This document shows, in pieces, positions 11,572 through 22,880 of a stretch of DNA of 64,000 bases. The stretch is from contig CP136065.1 of the NCBI GenBank assembly GCA_032622095.1, positions 19,148,134 to 19,212,133 of the forward strand. Direction: 5' to 3'. The DNA comes from Siphonodentalium dalli (lineage: Eukaryota > Mollusca > Scaphopoda > Gadilida > Siphonodentaliidae). Under the pieces are notes generated by a model. It was not told where the DNA came from. It ran no database searches and saw nothing but the letters and a program-made list of their open reading frames with translations. The first letter of the stretch is position 1; each line of letters starts with the position of its first letter. Made by a program: the position numbers and the translations under genes.

Positions 11572-11928
11572 TATATCCTCTATAACTGTTTATTCAACAT
11601 CACGTGCTGCAATCCATAAATGCGGTTCAGATTTTGATGTCCGGTTCAACATTATTATCATATGGTTTGATAGCAGAAATACTCAGTTTGGAATGTTATA
11701 CCATACAAGTTTTACGAGTTGCTCTTGCTCAAGAATGGATAAATTTATAAACCTGATTTTTGGCGCATTAGTTAGAATTATATTTTTGCACAAGAACACA
11801 CCACAAATATCGAACTGGACATCAAAAGCAGAACCGGATTGTAACGATTGCATAAACATAAGAAGTTGGTCACTGACCGACAATTGCTATTCTCTGGTGT
11901 GGTTTATAGGACTACCGTATGCAATGCC

Positions 11929-11966
11929 GACTTAAAAATAAAATTCACATAAACATCGCATGAAGC
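11929..11966 (+). repeat. Left member of a 2.2-kb-spaced inverted repeat
   Basis: AAAATAAAATTCACATAAACATCGCATGAA-type sequence (about 37 bp) recurs inverted at 14,128-14,166. The enclosed 2.2 kb contains palindromes and TACATGTA-rich DNA. It may be the termini of a larger element; no target duplication was identified. Confidence 0.55.
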
Positions 11967-13067
11967 GGTCTATCCACAAACTCAGGTATTCGGTAATTCC
12001 AAATGTATGAACTATCACCATGATATCCCGGTATATCATTGTCAGGACTGTTTGTACAAAAGGTTGTTATTCTACTATGCATAATTTTGCTATATCATTG
12101 TACTCGGACTGTATTGCAATGTAATATATCAGTACATGTACCGGTATACTGGGTGCACATTATATACATGTAGGCCTACTTTCACTTTAGTACATGTATG
12201 TGTCATAAAAGACTCATGTTGTTAAATTGAAAAAAAACATGTGTGAAAACAGAGAGAATACACGTACATGTGCCGGTACTATATACCTCTTTGTGTGCTG
12301 TACTACCGGTACTATTCATGTACATGTACTACACTACAATAAGAGAAATTTTAATTGATTCTGCTGCCCTTGTGCCACAGGCCTCAAACACGCCAAACAA
12401 GTATCTGTAGCCAGGCCCACCAGTACCAGGCTACTAGTAAATGAAGTACTGAAAGTGTCACATCATTAATCGAGCCCAATCTTAGTTATACTAGTCTCTT
12501 GTGTAGTTTGGGTTACTATTAATAAGATATTTAATGAATGTTTGGAATGTATGGTAGCATTCTTACCTGGATCAACATATGCCATGCACAACGCTGGTCA
12601 TCATATCATCACCGCTGTTGGCAGTAAACCGCTCATCGGGCTATAACAGTTAGAGTTTTCCATACCAGGGCTAATCTAATCAGTTAAAATTAGTCATTTT
12701 AGAGGGAATACCAACCAGTGGAAGACGTACAAAAAGTCATGTATATTCAGATATCAGTTTTCGAGAAAAAACCCATCTTAGTCGAGCGGACTTAGAATAT
12801 CGGGGTAAACTTAAATTTCATTCAGCAACACTTTCACAGCAGAACATAAATATAGTACATTATAATCACTTACAGTACATGTACATGTAGCCCAAGTGCA
12901 GTGCTAGCCTATATTATATACTACCAAAACTTTTGGTCAGTTTCTCGATGACTCACACTTGTAAACGCTTGAACGGGTATATAGTACATGTACATGTACA
13001 TGTGTACCGTATGTGAATTAAAGATCTTATTAGTGAGACAACAGGAGGCTAGACATACATTTGTAAC
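11967..13067. other. TACATGTA/TACCGGTA-rich intergenic DNA
   Basis: No gene. The palindromic words TACATGTA (for example 12,321, 12,882, 12,991) and ACCGGTA recur. Similar density continues at 16,880-17,150. Confidence 0.6.
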
Positions 13068-13069
13068 TA

Positions 13070-13234
13070 CAGTAATGCTCTAATTAATCGACTCCTTAAC
13101 CACAGCAGAATTACGGGTATTAAACTCGGGGAGAGCTTTCCGATGAATGGCAACAAGCCATATATCCGACTAAATCCTGAAAGTTACACATAATTCTGCT
13201 GTGGTTAAGGGGTCGATTTCTTAGGGCACTACTG
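13070..13234. mobile_element. Mariner-like palindromic MITE, copy 2
   Basis: Same family as 11,355: CAGTAATGCTCTAATTAATC on the left and an inverse GGGCACTACTG on the right, TA on both sides, and a single GAGAGCTTTCCGATGAATGG core. The length of 165 bp against 217 bp reflects loss of part of one arm. Confidence 0.82.
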
Positions 13235-13652
13235 TATCTGTTTTAGTGCACATCAAATGTATTTGTTGTCTTTCCTCTTCTAATTTGTCTTTGGTTGTGT
13301 TCGCCATTTCGATGGACAACTACATGTACTGACATCAAATGACTGAAATGAGTCAAAATTTAGCAGTGCAGCCAATTATATAGATAAACAGAATTAAATA
13401 GCATCCAAATTCCAAATGAGCATAAATGATAAAACAAACTTTATTGAGCACTCTTTTAATACTAGTAATTACAGCTACAATGAAAGCACCTTATAAAAAT
13501 TCTAAGTTTGGTAAAACTGTCTGTATACAAAGTTTATCTGGCCGTGATGAATAAAACCTATAAATGGGATCATATACATGTATGTTAGATATCATTACAT
13601 GTTTATTTGAAAACACATATCCGTATGGAAAACGAACTATTTTACCACTGGC

Positions 13653-13776
13653 CAAGTGGTCCTGCTAATATGCTATGATGCTGGTGGTCCTGCTGAATTG
13701 CTATGATGCGGGTAGTGCAATTCATAGCAATTAAGCAGGACCCAACCGCATCATAGCACATTAGCAGGAACACTTG
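13653..13776. repeat. Hairpin with nested repeats (arms ~50 bp)
   Basis: CAAGTGGTCCTGCTAATATG pairs with the inverse at 13,756-13,776. Each arm itself contains two versions of GGTCCTGCT...GCTATGATGC, so each arm is internally duplicated. Confidence 0.8.
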
Positions 13777-14127
13777 AACAGGGTATATTTACAGTGTCAA
13801 CTCGAATGGGCATCTTTTAACAATATTTTTGAACAATTTCCTAGAAGTGTTCGAAAATTGAGAACTGAATTTATATTTTTTTTTATGAGGTTTCGATTGA
13901 AAAATTTCTAACTTAGCTCATCAGGATTAACATTGTCGCACAGCTATATTCTCTTTCCCAACAAAGTCTATAGAACATACATGTAAAATTACAGCTATGC
14001 TTTAATTAATCAACTCGCCTTATATTACTCGGGTATTACTGCAGTATTCAGGCGTGTTCATGCGATCAACCGCAGTCAGTTATACCGCCGCAGAATGTGG
14101 TCCACCTCACATTTGCAGTTAGGCTGT

Positions 14128-14166
14128 ATTTTTCATGCGATGTTTATATGAATTTTGTTTTAAAGT
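14128..14166 (-). repeat. Right member of a 2.2-kb-spaced inverted repeat
   Basis: TTCATGCGATGTTTATATGA with the following AATTTTGTTTTAAAG is the inverse of 11,929-11,966 with a few changes. Confidence 0.55.
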
Positions 14167-14374
14167 TGACATTGTAATCACACCAGAATTTTTTTTTATT
14201 GTTTCAAAATGTCTAGATATAATTCAGAATTTTTGTGGTAAAAACAATTAATTTGGTTATCACAGTTAACACACTGTGGTAAGATTACCAGCGGATACCG
14301 CATGTCAACAGGGACTGCATGCTCTAATTAATTATCAGGTTTAACATGTTTATACTGGATACAGTTCATTTTAA

Positions 14375-15315
14375 AGGTACTCAATCCGGTTCGATGATAC
14401 CCATATAATCAGATTCCAACATCATACATTTGTATTTAGAAAGGCTGCTTCAGTTACGTTATCAGAATTGATTAATTGCCCTAAAATAATGCTAACCACT
14501 GTCAACTAAAGTATACAATTGCCTGACATACTAGTATGTTATTTATCAACATGTTGTTCTACAAAATTTGGCCTTATTATCAACAGAAAGCCTCTTGATT
14601 TTAGAGTTATCCATCTTCATCTGAAATTTGGTCCGAGACCGTGGGCCACTATTAATTCTTGATCGTGAAAAATAGTATATTTCAAAAATTGATATCTAAT
14701 AACTCTGAGCTTTGATAGGTGGTGGGTTCCTCGACTCGTACCAAATATCTTTTACCCCCCAAGTCCAAATAAAGAGTAATGTGCGAGCATTAATTCAGGG
14801 GGCCCTTAATCAGATTATGCATCTTTAAATTCAAATACAGTTTAAAGATGCATAATCCGATTAAGTGCCCCTCATTTGCTATTTACATATACATGTATAT
14901 GGAATCGGGGGGGGGGGGTAAAAATATTTTAATCAAGTCGAGGGACCCACCTACATGTATCAAAGCTCAGAGTTATTAGATATCAATTTTAGAAATTTTA
15001 ATATTTATCACCATCGATACTTAATAGTGGCCCAGAAAAATTTGACGAGCCGACGGTCTCAGACCAAATTGCGGATGAAGATGGATAACTCTAAAATGAA
15101 GAGGCTTTGTGTTGATAATAAGGTCAAACTTCGTCGAACAGCATGTTGATAAATATAACGTATCAGGCGATTTTATACTATACATGTAGTTGACAGTGGT
15201 TAGCATTATTTTTGGGCAATTAATCGATTCTGATATTACTGAAGCAGCATTTCTAAAAAAAATGTTGTTGTTGGAATCTAATTATATGGGGACCATCGAA
15301 TCTGATTGAGCACCT
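14375..15315. mobile_element. Giant foldback TTAA element, family C (941 bp)
   Basis: TTAA flanks both ends (14,371-14,374 and 15,316-15,319). The left end AGGTACTCAATCCGGTTCGA is mirrored by TCGAATCTGATTGAGCACCT. Inversion symmetry continues through nearly the whole element: ATAATGCTAACCACTGTCAA mirrored at about 15,190-15,212, GTTATCCATCTTCATC mirrored at 15,075-15,090, and GCATCTTTAAA/TTTAAAGATGC at the centre (about 14,820-14,852). Open frames inside (14,955-15,149 + and 15,021-15,206 -) are shadows on the arms. TTAA duplication places it with piggyBac-like MITEs. Confidence 0.88.
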
Positions 15316-15349
15316 TTAATAGTTAGCTATATGAGTTATATACACATAA

Positions 15350-15738
15350 GGCGACACCAATTTTTAAGTCCGGTTTACGAACACCTACAACTTTTTTTCC
15401 ATTTCATGAAATTTTTTTTTACTTGTTTGTCCCAATTTTTTTTACACGCGTACTGATTTTCATGTGCTGTCGCATCCGGTTCTGCTTATGATCATTTGCA
15501 GATCCATATTTTCATGTATTTCATGACAAGAAATGTCTTGTTTGGTTCAGAATTTCATTCGAAAAGTTTTTTTTCACAATTTTTGTAAAATTTATGTAAA
15601 ATTTCAAGATTTACTTGATATAAATTGGGGGGGGGGGACAATTTTTTTATTTTTATTTTTTTCCCCTCCTGCATCTACTTTTTTTCTCCCCACATCAGCC
15701 CACATGTTCGTAAACCAAACTTAAAAATTGGTGTCGCC
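15350..15738 (-). mobile_element. Harbinger-like MITE, copy 2 (TSD TAA)
   Basis: Same element as 8,010-8,387 in opposite orientation, with GGCGACACCAATTTTTAAGT ends and TAA on each side (15,347-15,349 and 15,739-15,741). Shared internal words include GATGCAGGAGGGAAAA, CATGAAATACATGAAAATAT and CATAAGCAGAACCGGATGCG (reverse-complemented here). Inserted 34 bp from the end of foldback family C. Confidence 0.87.
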
Positions 15739-15779
15739 TAATAGACATTTAAACTTTGAAAATTGTAGGTTTCCGGATG

Positions 15780-15985
15780 ATAACTTCAGTTTGTGTGATC
15801 ATATCTGAACCAAAATACAGGTCAAGTTCGAATATAGGTGTGCTCCGCTCATTTTTGCGAGAGTTATGGCCCTTTTTCGTCTTAGAATCGTGTTAATTTC
15901 TGGTTTCCGCATCATAATTTTAGTTTGTGTGATCAAATCTGAATCAAATTTGGTATGATAGTTTATTATCCACCATTTCATGGGA
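15780..15985 (+). repeat. Dispersed repeat with ~110-bp internal periodicity
   Basis: TTTCCGGATGATAACTTCAG...TGTGTGATCA recurs as TTTCCGCATCATAATTTTAG...TGTGTGATCA about 120 bp later. The CAGGTCAAGTTCGAATAT and TCATTTTTGCGAGAGTTATG words recur inverted at 41,100-41,220. It resembles the multi-unit 3' region of an invertebrate LINE (inference). Confidence 0.55.
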
Positions 15986-15989
15986 CACT

Positions 15990-17295
15990 GGTTGGATTGT
16001 TCTGAAATGTAGTATCGGATTTAGGGGACCTTGATATATTTTTCAGACAAGCTGATGCCCCAAAGAAGCCACCTTTTCTCACATTTGCTGAAATAGTATC
16101 CAAAACATCAACATATCAAGAGCCATTAGACTGAATTAGATAAAAATATATCACTTGGGTCTGTTTAAGCTGGAAAATACTCAAAATTTGTATAATTTTC
16201 GGCTATTATATCTGCATACTAGCCTTTTTGCTGAATCGTGAATGCCGGTTATATTGCCGTGTGAAATCCTAGTACCAGATAACATTGGGTATGTACATGT
16301 ATATAGCATACCACCTGAAAATGGCTTGAATATCACATACCAAAGCGGGGTGGGGGTGTGTGTGACACCCTCCTTGATCATAGTCTGTATTCTACAGGGT
16401 ATGTTAACTGTTTCGAGTTGGTGCAATTAATGTGATTGTTTAATCTCTACCATCTGAAATCTATTTATAGCATATTTTGCTATCTGATCAATATTGCTAC
16501 TTAGTACTGATATAAAACAGGATAAAGATGGTGTGTCTCTTTCCCGAATGTTCTGTTTACATGTACATTTGGGGGTTTATGAGTCAAATAATATCAGACA
16601 ACATGTCCTTCTAACACTAAGAAATAATATGTTCTTATGAACCAGGACAAAATATGACTATTTCTGGAGCATTACAGCACATTATTACAAATCTATATTT
16701 GTAAGCAGTAAGATAATGACGGGAAACATGTCCTCAGACTAAGAAATAATTTTTTGGTGTGTATTTCACACCACAGCTCATGTGTATACTCACATTAGTT
16801 TATGTCATTCAAAGGGAGAAACCCATTTAGAAAGTTTAAATGAGACAAAACTACCTCACTGTAGATGTAGTTGCAAGGTACAACATGTACATGTATTCTG
16901 GTAAATGACATTGGAACTAAAATAATGATTTTTGTGTCCACCGGTATGTCATGTACCGGTACTAGTATACATTGCAACTACATGTACATGTAACTTGCCT
17001 AACATACCATATACATGTATGAAGAGGGACTTTGCAAGTGTTTTTTAATCAAAATTTTAACCCAACTCTTGTTGTCAGTAAGTTTTAACCCATGCAGTTT
17101 AATGAGTTTATATATTTATATATTACATGTGTTTCTATACATGTATTTTATCTTTAGTTAGTTTGTTGTCCTTGAATAAACTTGTATTGCTGCACAATCA
17201 GTTTCCTTAATGTTCTATTATACTAAAACAACTCCATTGATAACAATACCCCTGCATCCCATCAAAATCTACTTCATTGTCATCCTCATCATTTC
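15990..17295. other. Intergenic DNA, no gene recognised
   Basis: TACATGTA words at about 16,888 and 16,985. Opposing open frames at 16,181-16,430 are antisense to each other and show no recognisable motif. Confidence 0.55.
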
Positions 17296-17301
17296 ACTTT
17301 G

Positions 17302-17525
17302 GTATCCCCACCCAGGTGTACCTTGGTGTTATTCACCCAGGTGTTCCTTGGTGTTTCCTACCCATGTGTACCTTGGTGTTTTCTTACCCAGGTGTACCTT
17401 GGTGTTTTCTTACCCAGGTGTACCTTGGTGTTTTCTTACCCAGGTGTACCTTGGTGTTTTCCTGCCCAGGTGTACCTTGGTGTTTCCTTACCTGGGTGTA
17501 CCTTGGGGTTTTCTAACCCAGGTGC
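17302..17525 (+). repeat. 26-bp minisatellite, plus-polarity arm
   Basis: Direct repeats of CCTTGGTGTTTTCTTACC + CAGGTGTA (26 bp), about eight copies. Open in several frames because of the repeat. Confidence 0.93.
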
Positions 17526-17537
17526 ATCTCAATGGGA

Positions 17538-18145
17538 AATCCACCTGGGTAAGAAAACACCAAGGTACACCGGCGTAAAAAAAACACCAAGGTATACCTG
17601 GGTTGGAAACATCAAGGTACACCTGGGTGGGGAACACCCAGGTAGGAAACACCAGGGTACACCTGGGTGAATAACACCAAGGTATACCTGGGTGGGAAAC
17701 ACCCAGGTAGGAAACACCAGGGTACACCTGGGTGAATAACACCAAGGTACACCTGGGTGGGAAACACCCAGGTAGGAAACACCAGGGTACACCTGGGTGA
17801 ATAACACCAAGGTAACCTGGATGGGAAACACCCAGGTAGGAAACACCAGGGTACACCTGGGTAAATAACACCATGGTACACCTGGGTGGGGAAACACCCA
17901 GGTAGGAAACACCAGGGTAGACCTGGGTGGGAAACACCCAGGTAGGGTACACCTGGGTGTGGTCACCTGGGTAATTACACCCAGGTTTACCCATACCAGG
18001 GTTTTTATCCAGTTTCAGGTGGGTAAATCATGGTAAAACCCAGGTTTCGCGGGGTCTTGATGGTTGGTGGATGTCTTGGTAGATAGATTTTTACCTGGGT
18101 TTCGGCCCAAAAAACCTGGGTGGATTTACCCAGGTACATTTTTAT
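17538..18145 (-). repeat. Minisatellite, inverted-polarity arm
   Basis: The same core now reads ACACCTGGGTGAATAACACC and AGGAAACACCAGGGT, so polarity switches at about 17,526-17,537. This arm has a higher-order period of about 62-65 bp (alternating TGAATAACACCAAGG and TGGGAAACACCCAGG units), repeated about five times to about 17,960, then degenerates into ACCCAGGTTTACCC words up to about 18,145. Confidence 0.9.
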
Positions 18146-18201
18146 ATGGGTAACCCTGCTAGTATATGTTAATTATAAACATATATATGCTCGAGGATAC
18201 G

Positions 18202-18703
18202 TTAAAGGTACGGTTGGCCTTGGCGGTGGGTATCCTGTGAAAATAATTACACCCGTCAAAAACCGCCACAAACAGAAAGAACAACAAAATGTAGACAGAC
18301 TTTGTCTGTATACAAATAAGAAATATCGCATAAACAGTATGTTATGGTCATATTTTTGACCATTGTTATGTAAACAAAAGCCTAAAAAGTTACTTTTCTG
18401 GTGTTTGTTTATATCATGATGGTAAACATAAAGAGCGTTCTTTGTGGGTGAATTCCTGATATGGAACGAATAAAGAGCGTTTATGCCATTTGTGTGTGAT
18501 TAGCCAGCAGCATTGTGTTGTCTTCTGTAACACAATCAGGCTCTTGCTTAGGTAAAATATAGAAAATCTTTATGATAACATGCTGTTTACGCGATGGTCA
18601 TGGTATATATGAACGAAACTGTATGCATTTTAATGTTTTTCTGTTTACGGTGATTGGAATAAATATGAATATTTTCGACAACTAAGGCCTCACGTGCCTT
18701 TAA
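18202..18703 (+). mobile_element. TTAA MITE family A, copy 1 (494 bp)
   Basis: The element spans 18,206-18,699 with TTAA at 18,202-18,205 and 18,700-18,703. The ends AGGTACGGTTGGCCTT and AGGCACGTGAGGCCTT (reverse complement of the right end) are imperfect inverted repeats. The interior shares AAAAACCGCCACAAACAG, CATAAACAGTATGTTAT and CATAAAGAGCGTTC with family B, so A and B are related subfamilies. No transposase; piggyBac-like by target site. Confidence 0.92.
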
Positions 18704-19227
18704 CGGTTTAAAAAGAACGGATCGTCATCTCGGCCTCATAGGTATGGTTTGATCGATGCGGTTTAGCATGCAGTACTATGCTATATATACAACGCTAACA
18801 ACTATCAAAATTTATGAAAACTTATCAGCGTATATGTTACAGGCGTGATTGATTTCTCCTAATTATCAGGTTGTCGGTGTCGATAGAAACAATGTACTAG
18901 ACATGTACATTTTAACTCAACGATGTAGTATGAATACTCTTATATGGCCAACATGGAATGGGGCGGGGGAATGTCCCCGCCAAACGTGGAAGCCAGCTAA
19001 CGCGACATGTCCAGATGCGCATACATATTGCCAGCGAACCGCCGAAAGAGTATTTAGTGCCCATGGACGCTCTATCTCGACGTTATAATGTAGCGGCATA
19101 CCACCGAGGGCAACATAGAAAGTTTGATCCCTCGCATGCAGTGCCGCTAATAGAGCATCAAGTGATAATATAGACCGCTCAGTCCGTTACAGACAATATT
19201 TACTACTGGATGACACATCTCCTCGTC
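18704..19227. other. Intergenic DNA
   Basis: Three overlapping open frames (18,849-19,173) on both strands share the same bases and none shows a recognisable domain; treated as chance. Confidence 0.5.
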
Positions 19228-19479
19228 CGTTTTATCCCTTTCCATACTGGAGCATCATTGACGAGTAGTTATCACATAGGAAATGTTCATATAATAAGTT
19301 CAACAAACGACTTGAACTTATTATATCTGAAGATTTCCCTCAATCAATAGGGTTCATTCTGCAGTTTTATTATCTGTCGTCAGCTTATGTCTCATGCACA
19401 CACCTCCAGATGAATAATAGACCATGCCAATATATACGTTTATGACTACGTGGGATAATCCAGTCAGTATATAAAGGGT
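19228..19479 (+). mobile_element. Hairpin element family H, copy 1
   Basis: The left end TCCCTTTCCATACTGGAGCATCATTGACGAG-type sequence matches the 45-bp satellite unit at 4.2-6.0 kb. An internal hairpin at 19,279-19,338 pairs GGAAATGTTCATATAATAAG with its inverse. The right end ATATAAAGGGTTA is the inverse of the left end. The flanking TTAA is degraded to TTTA on the left. Confidence 0.7.
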
Positions 19480-20514
19480 TACTGACTTCTGAAATTTCGC
19501 CTTTCATCTTCAAATTTTGCTATCTAAAATTATTGTAACCGAAATTCTTCAAAACAATTAAGGCACCACCAGGATAAAACTTGCTCATTATCAATTTAGG
19601 GGTACCTGGAACGTATTCGACACTCGGTATATTTTCAACGGGTACTCAGTTAGCTGACTGTGTTCACCGGGTACTTAGCCGAGCAAGTCCAACCACGGGC
19701 CAATATTTCGGGCCTGGCGTTATGTGGTGGTACTTCAGTGGTTAATCACTCCTAACTTGAATAGGTTAAAAAAATGGTATTTCATTATCCAGCATAAACA
19801 AATATACTGTCCGAAACCACATGAAGTCACCCGGGCTCTCTCAGCCAATATCGGCATTTGCGGGGGCGCGCCCAGGCTCTTCCGGGCACTCATTAGTCAC
19901 ACCGGCCGAAATGAAACGAAATCTCGTTTGATTATTTCGCTTTCAGAGATTTCGTCGAGGCGAGAAAATCAAACGACCGAAAGCGAAATAATGAAACTAG
20001 TTTCCCTCTCGTGGTGATACATGTATGTGTGTGCGCAACATGTTTTGTCGCGTTCGGTGGTTTCATCGCTTTCCGGGTTCAATTGCCCCCTCCACATTGA
20101 ACACAATTACAACCGATGTACCATATATATACATAACTATTATATACTCTACATAAAGAGCGTTCACCATGTCATATGTATAGGTTTGTAATTTAATTAC
20201 TTACTAACAACAGCCCTATATATCAATTATCATGACAAGTGTAGGATGGACATGTTGTCGTGTGGTGTGTGGATGCTTGCTGCATGTTTGGCCTTTGACC
20301 CCTGGCTGCTGTGTTGCATGATAATTTGTTTATCTATTATTTATTTTAATACGGACTTATGGTTGCCGATGATCAAACAACGGGACCTCCCTTGATCAAG
20401 TAAATGAAATAACCTGTCACGATAGTGTGTGGATAATTTGATAATTGAAAATATTTTCAGTGTTGGTATCTTTTAATAAGTATATAAATATTATGGTTTA
20501 CATATGTATACATG
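19480..20514. other. Intergenic DNA with a local inverted repeat
   Basis: GATTATTTCGCTTTC (19,931-19,945) is inverted at about 19,977-19,991 (GAAAGCGAAATAAT), forming a short hairpin. No gene is recognised; the open frame 19,724-20,017 has no detectable motif. Confidence 0.5.
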
Positions 20515-21016
20515 TTAAAGGTACGGTTGGCCTTGGCGGTGGATATCCTGTGAAAATATTTCCACCCGTCAAAAACCGCCACAAACAGAAAGAACAACAA
20601 AATGTAGACAGACTTTGTCCGTATACAAATAAGAAATATCGCATAAACAGTATGTTATTGTCATATTTTTTACCATTGTTATGTAAACAAAGGCATAAAA
20701 AGTTACTTTTCTGGTGTTTGTTTATATTATGATGATAAACATAAAGAGCGTTCTTTGTGTGTGAATTCCTGATATGGAACGAATAAAGAGCGTTTATGCC
20801 ATTTGTGTGTGATTAGCCAGCGGCATAGTGTTGTCTTCTGTAACACAATCAGGCTCTTGCTTAGGTAAAATATAGTATATCTTTATGATAACATGCTGTT
20901 TACGCGATGGTCATGGTATATATGAACGAAACTGTATGCGTTTTAATGTTTTTCTGTTTACGGTGATTGGAACAAATATGAATATTTTCGACAACTAAGG
21001 CCTCACGTGCCTTTAA
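20515..21016 (+). mobile_element. TTAA MITE family A, copy 2 (494 bp)
   Basis: The element is 20,519-21,012 with TTAA at 20,515-20,518 and 21,013-21,016. It is very similar over its full length to the copy at 18,206, including both ends and the same 494-bp length, which indicates relatively recent movement. The internal open frame (20,445-20,732) starts outside the element and is not a gene. Confidence 0.93.
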
Positions 21017-21800
21017 GCGCAATTATTTTACAAAGACGAGGGCTCCGGACCCCAGAGTGTCAAGCATGTAAGCACGCGCGTGTGCATGTATTTGGATAGC
21101 GTTGGTTGTTATAAATTTTGCGGACTCCAACGGTCCAACTCCATCCACGCATACAATCAACTCCTTGACACATAAAAGTCGCTAATACATATTTAATATA
21201 ATGTCGGATAACGTTTTGTGGCCGACATTCCGTGTCTTCCGTTTGTTCAGTCCGCCCGTCAGTCCGTGTGTGTCTGTTTTCCGCAAGAGATTTTTATGTC
21301 TCACCTGGATGCCATAATTTGTGTATACCGATATTTAATATGTAAAATGCGCATATATGATAGCGCGGAAATCTTTAAAATGTGGGAATTTATACGCGCG
21401 ATGCGATCTCGTTGGATTCCGATACCACCCGATAACAACAAGGGCATAGTTATAAACTAGACTTTTCCATCACTTATTAACTATAAATTCTATAAACTAG
21501 TCTACATGTTACTACTTTGAGGAACTTTACTACCTGTTATTATTTTAACAAGCACACTGCCTATATGGCATTATTAATATGTATAGACTTTAACACATTT
21601 ATTGATATAATATACAAACAATTTATTATCTTATGTTAGTATCACATCCTAGTGTTGAGTTTCGGGGTTGCTTTGGACTATATACAACCCCACTACATAT
21701 ATGTTATTTGATATTATAAATATATATATAATTACATTACTTGGTGGCTGACAGACAACCCTTGTGTCATAGATACACCACAAACTGATTTATGTTGGGA
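21017..21800. other. Intergenic DNA
   Basis: No gene or repeat recognised. Confidence 0.5.
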
Positions 21801-21809
21801 CCAGATAAG

Positions 21810-22060
21810 AAATTAAGGTTTATGGCCATGCGCCTTGCTGGTTGAAGCACCGGGGCCGCCTCCGTAGAAATATTGGACACCGGGGTCCCCTCCATAAGAT
21901 TGTATACGACTTACCGGGGTCCAACCCGTAGGAGGGTCATACGCGTTGATGACTGGGACATCGAGGTTTCCGCGTGGGAGTTCGTGCACCTTGCTGACTG
22001 GGTCATCGAGGTCCCCTCCATTTAGTACCATGTGCCTTACTTACTGAGTCATCGGGACGG
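21810..22060 (-). repeat. Degenerate coding-like repeat, GGDPGV-type
   Basis: On the minus strand, GGAGGGGACC(T/C)CGATG and CCCAGTCAGCAAGGTGCAC-type words recur two to four times at irregular 40-90-bp spacing. The 72-residue frame 21,813-22,031 reads as Gly/Pro/Asp-rich repeats (YGGDPGVQYFYGGGPG; NGGDLDDPVSKVHELP). It could be a fragment of a repetitive structural-protein exon or a GC-rich minisatellite. No convincing splice sites or upstream exon were identified, so I do not call a gene. Confidence 0.35.
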
Positions 22061-22473
22061 GAACTTAAACTATTGCCAAGCATAGTGTGTGTAGAGGAGA
22101 CATTGCAACATAGCCCGTGTATTTTGTGTCCAGTAGTATATTGCGTGAACGATTCTTTTGACAACTAGGTTTTAAGCCGTTTTTTGCTCTTATCCTCATT
22201 TGACTTTTCCAAAAGGCCTCTGGTCTACCTGCCGGCATCTCACTTTGACTTGTTTTTGTCATTCTGGTGTGCCAGGTTTGGTGTTCACTACGTCTGGACA
22301 ACGTGTTACCTGGTCAGACACCCACTTAGCAAATATTGCTTACACATAAAAACCACATTCTAGGTTTGTCCTAACTTTATTCCATAATGTGGAGTCTGAC
22401 TGGACATTCCGTTTCGAGTTTAAAATCTTGTTTCGGTGGGCAAATAATGGTATACACCGTCTTTAAACTGGAT

Positions 22474-22748
22474 TTAACTCCTTCTATATTAAAGCTTCAC
22501 TGATGATTAGTTCACACATGACATTGTCAGATAATAAGTTCAACAAAAATATATAGGTCGTTTGTTGAACTTATTATCTGAATATTTACTCCTGATGGAT
22601 GTGAACCATTCTGCTGTTGCATTATCTGTGTTTTTGTCTGTCGTCTGCTCGTATTGCATAAACACCCCTCCAAATAAATAATATGCCATTCAAATGTATA
22701 CTTTTATAACTGGGGGAGAATACATTGAGTATATATAGAAAGGGTTAA
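22474..22748 (+). mobile_element. Hairpin TTAA element family H, copy 2 (267 bp)
   Basis: TTAA at 22,474-22,477 and 22,745-22,748. The left end CTCCTTCTATATTAAAGC and the right end ATATATAGAAAGGG are inverse. CAGATAATAAGTTCAACAAA (22,528-22,547) is perfectly inverted at 22,561-22,580. The left terminal ~40 bp is the same sequence as the unit of the 45-bp satellite. Confidence 0.82.
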
Positions 22749-22782
22749 AACTGGAGACGACAAAGCGGACTATACACAACTA

Positions 22783-22880
22783 CATGTTCTCAAGCAAAAA
22801 CCGCACATTATCTGCTTATAATAACTCGTTTTAGGTAGATAATCTAATTATGTGCGTATTTGCGCGAGGATATGTTAGAC
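22783..22880 (+). repeat. Foldback family G, internally deleted copy
   Basis: CGCACATTATCTGCTTATAA followed by GGTAGATAATCT joins directly to ATTATGTGCGTATTTGCGCGAGGAT; the intervening ~270 bp present at 23,560-23,850 is missing. Confidence 0.7.

Larger units (their letters stand above)
13235..14370. other. Intergenic DNA with one hairpin
   Basis: Apart from the hairpin at 13,653-13,776 and the inverted repeat partner at 14,128-14,166, nothing is recognised. Confidence 0.5.

Noticed and set aside
17210-17994. Open frames of 79-168 codons rich in YLGVF/PGVPWC repeats
   Set aside because: Produced by the 26-bp minisatellite in both polarities and overlapping in several frames.
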